From NCBI GenBank assembly GCA_002305335.1, contig DBQR01000008.1, forward strand, positions 38,296 to 80,733: a stretch of DNA of 42,438 bases. The letters run 5' to 3'. Of this stretch, positions 40,886-42,438 are shown piece after piece. The notes beneath the pieces were generated by a model, which saw only the letters and a program-made list of their open reading frames with translations, was not told the DNA's origin and did no database searches. Source of the DNA: Clostridiales bacterium UBA1389 (GTDB lineage Bacteria > Bacillota > Clostridia > Oscillospirales > CAG-382). The position numbers and the translations under genes were made by a program. Every line of letters begins with the position of its first letter. Position 1 is the first letter of the stretch.

Positions 40886-41818
40886 ATGATCACCTCGGTT
40901 ACATATGTAATAATCACCTTGTTTTTAGTACTGCTTTTGGGCATCTTTATCCGTAAGATAGGCATAATCGACTGGCCTACCACAAAAAAGCTTTCCGGCT
41001 TTGTGGTAAACATCGCCCATCCCTTTTTGATAATCGGTTCTTTTGCTACCGAACTAACCGCGGATAAGCTGGTTATCGCCCTTCAAATAGTGGCGGCGTC
41101 GATAGTGCTGCATATTTCCTTTTCCATCCTTGCCAAGTTTTTGTTTAAGGGAAACGAAAAGGTGGATAAGGTAACCTATGAATTTTCCCTTATTTTCGGC
41201 AACTGCGCCTTTATGGGTTATCCCGTGCTTATACGGGTGTTTCCCCAGAACGGGTTGTTTTACGGTGCCTGCTTTACCCTTGTGTTCAACATCTATATTA
41301 GAACCTACGGGGTTTATCTGTTAAACCGGGGAAAAAAGGGAAAACATCCCTTCGGGCGGGCTTTGATAAACCCCGGCACCATCGCATCCGTTATAGGAAT
41401 TCTTCTGTTCGTGTTTTCCATAAAGCTTCCCCAACCCATTAATGAAACCGTGATACTCATGGCAGACCTCACCTTCCCCCTGTCAATGCTTATCGTGGGG
41501 TCGCTCCTTTGCAACCAACCCATAAAGAATCTGTTTCAGAAGAAGCTTTTTATCTTTTCCTTCATGCGGCTGCTTTTACTGCCGGTGTTTGTGCTTACCT
41601 TGTGTACGGTGCTGTTTATCGACAAGGGGCTGACCTATGTGCTGGTGATAATGGCGTCGATGCCCACCGCCGCCAATTCCGCGTTGTTCTGTGAGCTGTA
41701 TAAGGCAAATTCCTCCCTGGCTGCTTCCTGCGTTGGGATGACTTCTCTGTTTTCGGTGGTAACCATACCCGCCATGCTTGCCCTGACGGATTTTGTCATG
41801 ACGCTGCTTAAGCGTTAG
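40886..41818 (+). CDS. AEC (auxin efflux carrier) family transporter
   Basis: A 310-residue membrane carrier with about ten transmembrane segments in two five-helix halves, typical of bacterial AEC proteins, which often export or exchange organic acids such as malate. Recognisable features are the first helix with GIFIRKIGIID, FGNCAFMGYPVL in helix four and MPTAANSALFCELY in the second half. The substrate is unknown. The ATG at 40886 has a weak AAGGA site further upstream. A lipoprotein gene follows 26 bases downstream. Confidence 0.9.
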   Translation: MITSVTYVIITLFLVLLLGIFIRKIGIIDWPTTKKLSGFVVNIAHPFLIIGSFATELTADKLVIALQIVAASIVLHISFSILAKFLFKGNEKVDKVTYEFSLIFGNCAFMGYPVLIRVFPQNGLFYGACFTLVFNIYIRTYGVYLLNRGKKGKHPFGRALINPGTIASVIGILLFVFSIKLPQPINETVILMADLTFPLSMLIVGSLLCNQPIKNLFQKKLFIFSFMRLLLLPVFVLTLCTVLFIDKGLTYVLVIMASMPTAANSALFCELYKANSSLAASCVGMTSLFSVVTIPAMLALTDFVMTLLKR

Positions 41819-41844
41819 CTTTTACCTTTCAGAAAGGGGACAAA

Positions 41845-42243
41845 ATGAAAAAGCTGATTGTCTTTGCGGTTTTTCTCTCCCTTTTCGCCGTTGCCTGCGC
41901 TTCCCCCTCCCCTTCCGTAACGGTTTCGGTTAAAATAACCGTTAACGATTCCGAAACGGGGTTTTCTGGGGTTGTTTACGAAAACAGTTCATATAAGTAT
42001 GTTTTGGGTTCCCCCACCGTCGACGGGGTGCTTTCCTCCCTTGCCGGAAAAAAAGCGATAAGCTACATATTTGACGGTTCTTTTGTTAAGATAAACGATT
42101 TCGGCTATTTCGATTCCCCCGACTTCAGCTATTCGCGGGGCTGGGTGGTGTATATCAACGGTACTCCCTCCGATAAGGGAGCAAGGAAGGAAATAACCGA
42201 AGGGGACAGAATCGAAATAGTGTATGAATTATTCAATCATTGA
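41845..42243 (+). CDS. DUF4430-type lipoprotein
   Basis: A 132-residue predicted lipoprotein: basic start, hydrophobic stretch and lipobox-like AVAC with Cys18, then a single DUF4430 domain. The family signature (GWVVYINGTPSDKGARKEITEGDRIEIVYELF) fits the transcobalamin-like C-terminal fold seen in surface proteins of Firmicutes. Its ligand is not known. AAAGGGG lies 5 bases before the ATG. It is probably co-transcribed with the AEC gene. Confidence 0.83.
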   Translation: MKKLIVFAVFLSLFAVACASPSPSVTVSVKITVNDSETGFSGVVYENSSYKYVLGSPTVDGVLSSLAGKKAISYIFDGSFVKINDFGYFDSPDFSYSRGWVVYINGTPSDKGARKEITEGDRIEIVYELFNH

Positions 42244-42264
42244 AGACCGTCGGTGTTAGACGGG

Positions 42265-42383
42265 GGATTTTATCCGAAACGCAGTTGAAGATTTCCTTCG
42301 TTTCTTCTTTCCCGTATGTACGGTACTGCCCCTCATCCGTCAGCCTTCGGCTGACACCTTCCCCTCAAGGGGAAGGCTTTTTT
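42265..42383 (+). repeat. Intergenic repeat, copy C, ending in a terminator
   Basis: Shares with copy A the 16-base block 42265-42280, the hairpin CCGTA-TG-TACGG (42312-42323), the core CCCCTCATCCGTCAG (42329-42343), the hairpin GTCAGCC-TTC-GGCTGAC (42339-42355) and CCTTCCCC-TCAA-GGGGAAGG (42357-42376) with six T after one C (42378-42383). It follows the DUF4430 gene and probably terminates it. From 42399 (CTGTGGATTT) the window shows the start of what may be another module or copy, cut by the window edge. Confidence 0.8.
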
Positions 42384-42438
42384 AAACCATAACGACAACT
42401 GTGGATTTCGTTTTGTTTCTCTTACGGATTTGCGTTGC

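Noticed and set aside
1..42438. CRISPR arrays, insertion sequences, prophage or integrase genes
   Set aside because: No direct-repeat/spacer pattern, transposase or recombinase motif was found on either strand; tRNA-Gln is not followed by an integrase or a repeated 3' end.

Overview
This is a chromosomal stretch from a bacterium that looks like a member of the Clostridia, most likely an uncultured Oscillospirales/Ruminococcaceae-type gut anaerobe. The signs are Firmicutes-type markers (a DUF1846 protein, a CD1247-type protein next to efp, an EF-P with lysine at position 32, a Crh-like HPr, a dockerin protein), strong AGGAGG-type ribosome binding sites, promoters of the sigma-A type, and an intergenic repeat of the form CCCCTCATCCGTCAG. 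The lineage is an inference; there is no rRNA in the window.

Layout. 1-6.9 kb (+): DUF4330 protein, an HPr paralogue without its catalytic histidine, then uvrC-rsmD-coaD overlapping into an enolase-superfamily gene, a D-2-hydroxyacid dehydrogenase with its own promoter, and an unknown signal-anchored protein. 7-8.3 kb (+): a CofE-like (F420-0 gamma-glutamyl ligase family) orphan between a promoter and a terminator, followed by the first intergenic repeat. 8.5-18.1 kb (-): a compact type IV pilus-like operon, read right to left as pilin-like, PilM-like, prepilin-like, small prepilin-like, PilD, PilC, PilB, ending in a very large protein whose N-terminus resembles the GAP1 (GTPase-associated protein 1) family of conflict/immunity systems. 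18.1-19.2 kb: a gene-poor patch with a possible gene remnant, a 49-residue membrane protein with a strong promoter, tRNA-Gln(TTG), and a second repeat copy. 19.3-24.3 kb (-): trmL-mnmE-mnmG-rsmG-nudix, a tRNA wobble/rRNA modification operon. 24.5-31.0 kb (+): secA followed by two related membrane proteins and asnB. 31.0-34.2 kb: ruvX (yqgF), a small unknown gene, DUF1846 protein and an amidohydrolase. 34.2-40.7 kb (-): CD1247-type protein, efp, Xaa-Pro peptidase, hslO, a methyltransferase and a secreted dockerin/discoidin/DUF4855 protein. 40.9-42.4 kb (+): AEC transporter, DUF4430 lipoprotein and another repeat copy with the start of a further one.

Most genes are housekeeping functions in translation, protein export and DNA repair. 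The parts that are not ordinary are the pilus operon with its GAP1-like last gene, the arginine-15 HPr, the structured repeat family whose stems show compensatory base changes, the IDILPDF membrane-protein family inserted behind secA, and the N-terminal dockerin protein. No CRISPR array, insertion sequence, prophage or plasmid origin was seen.
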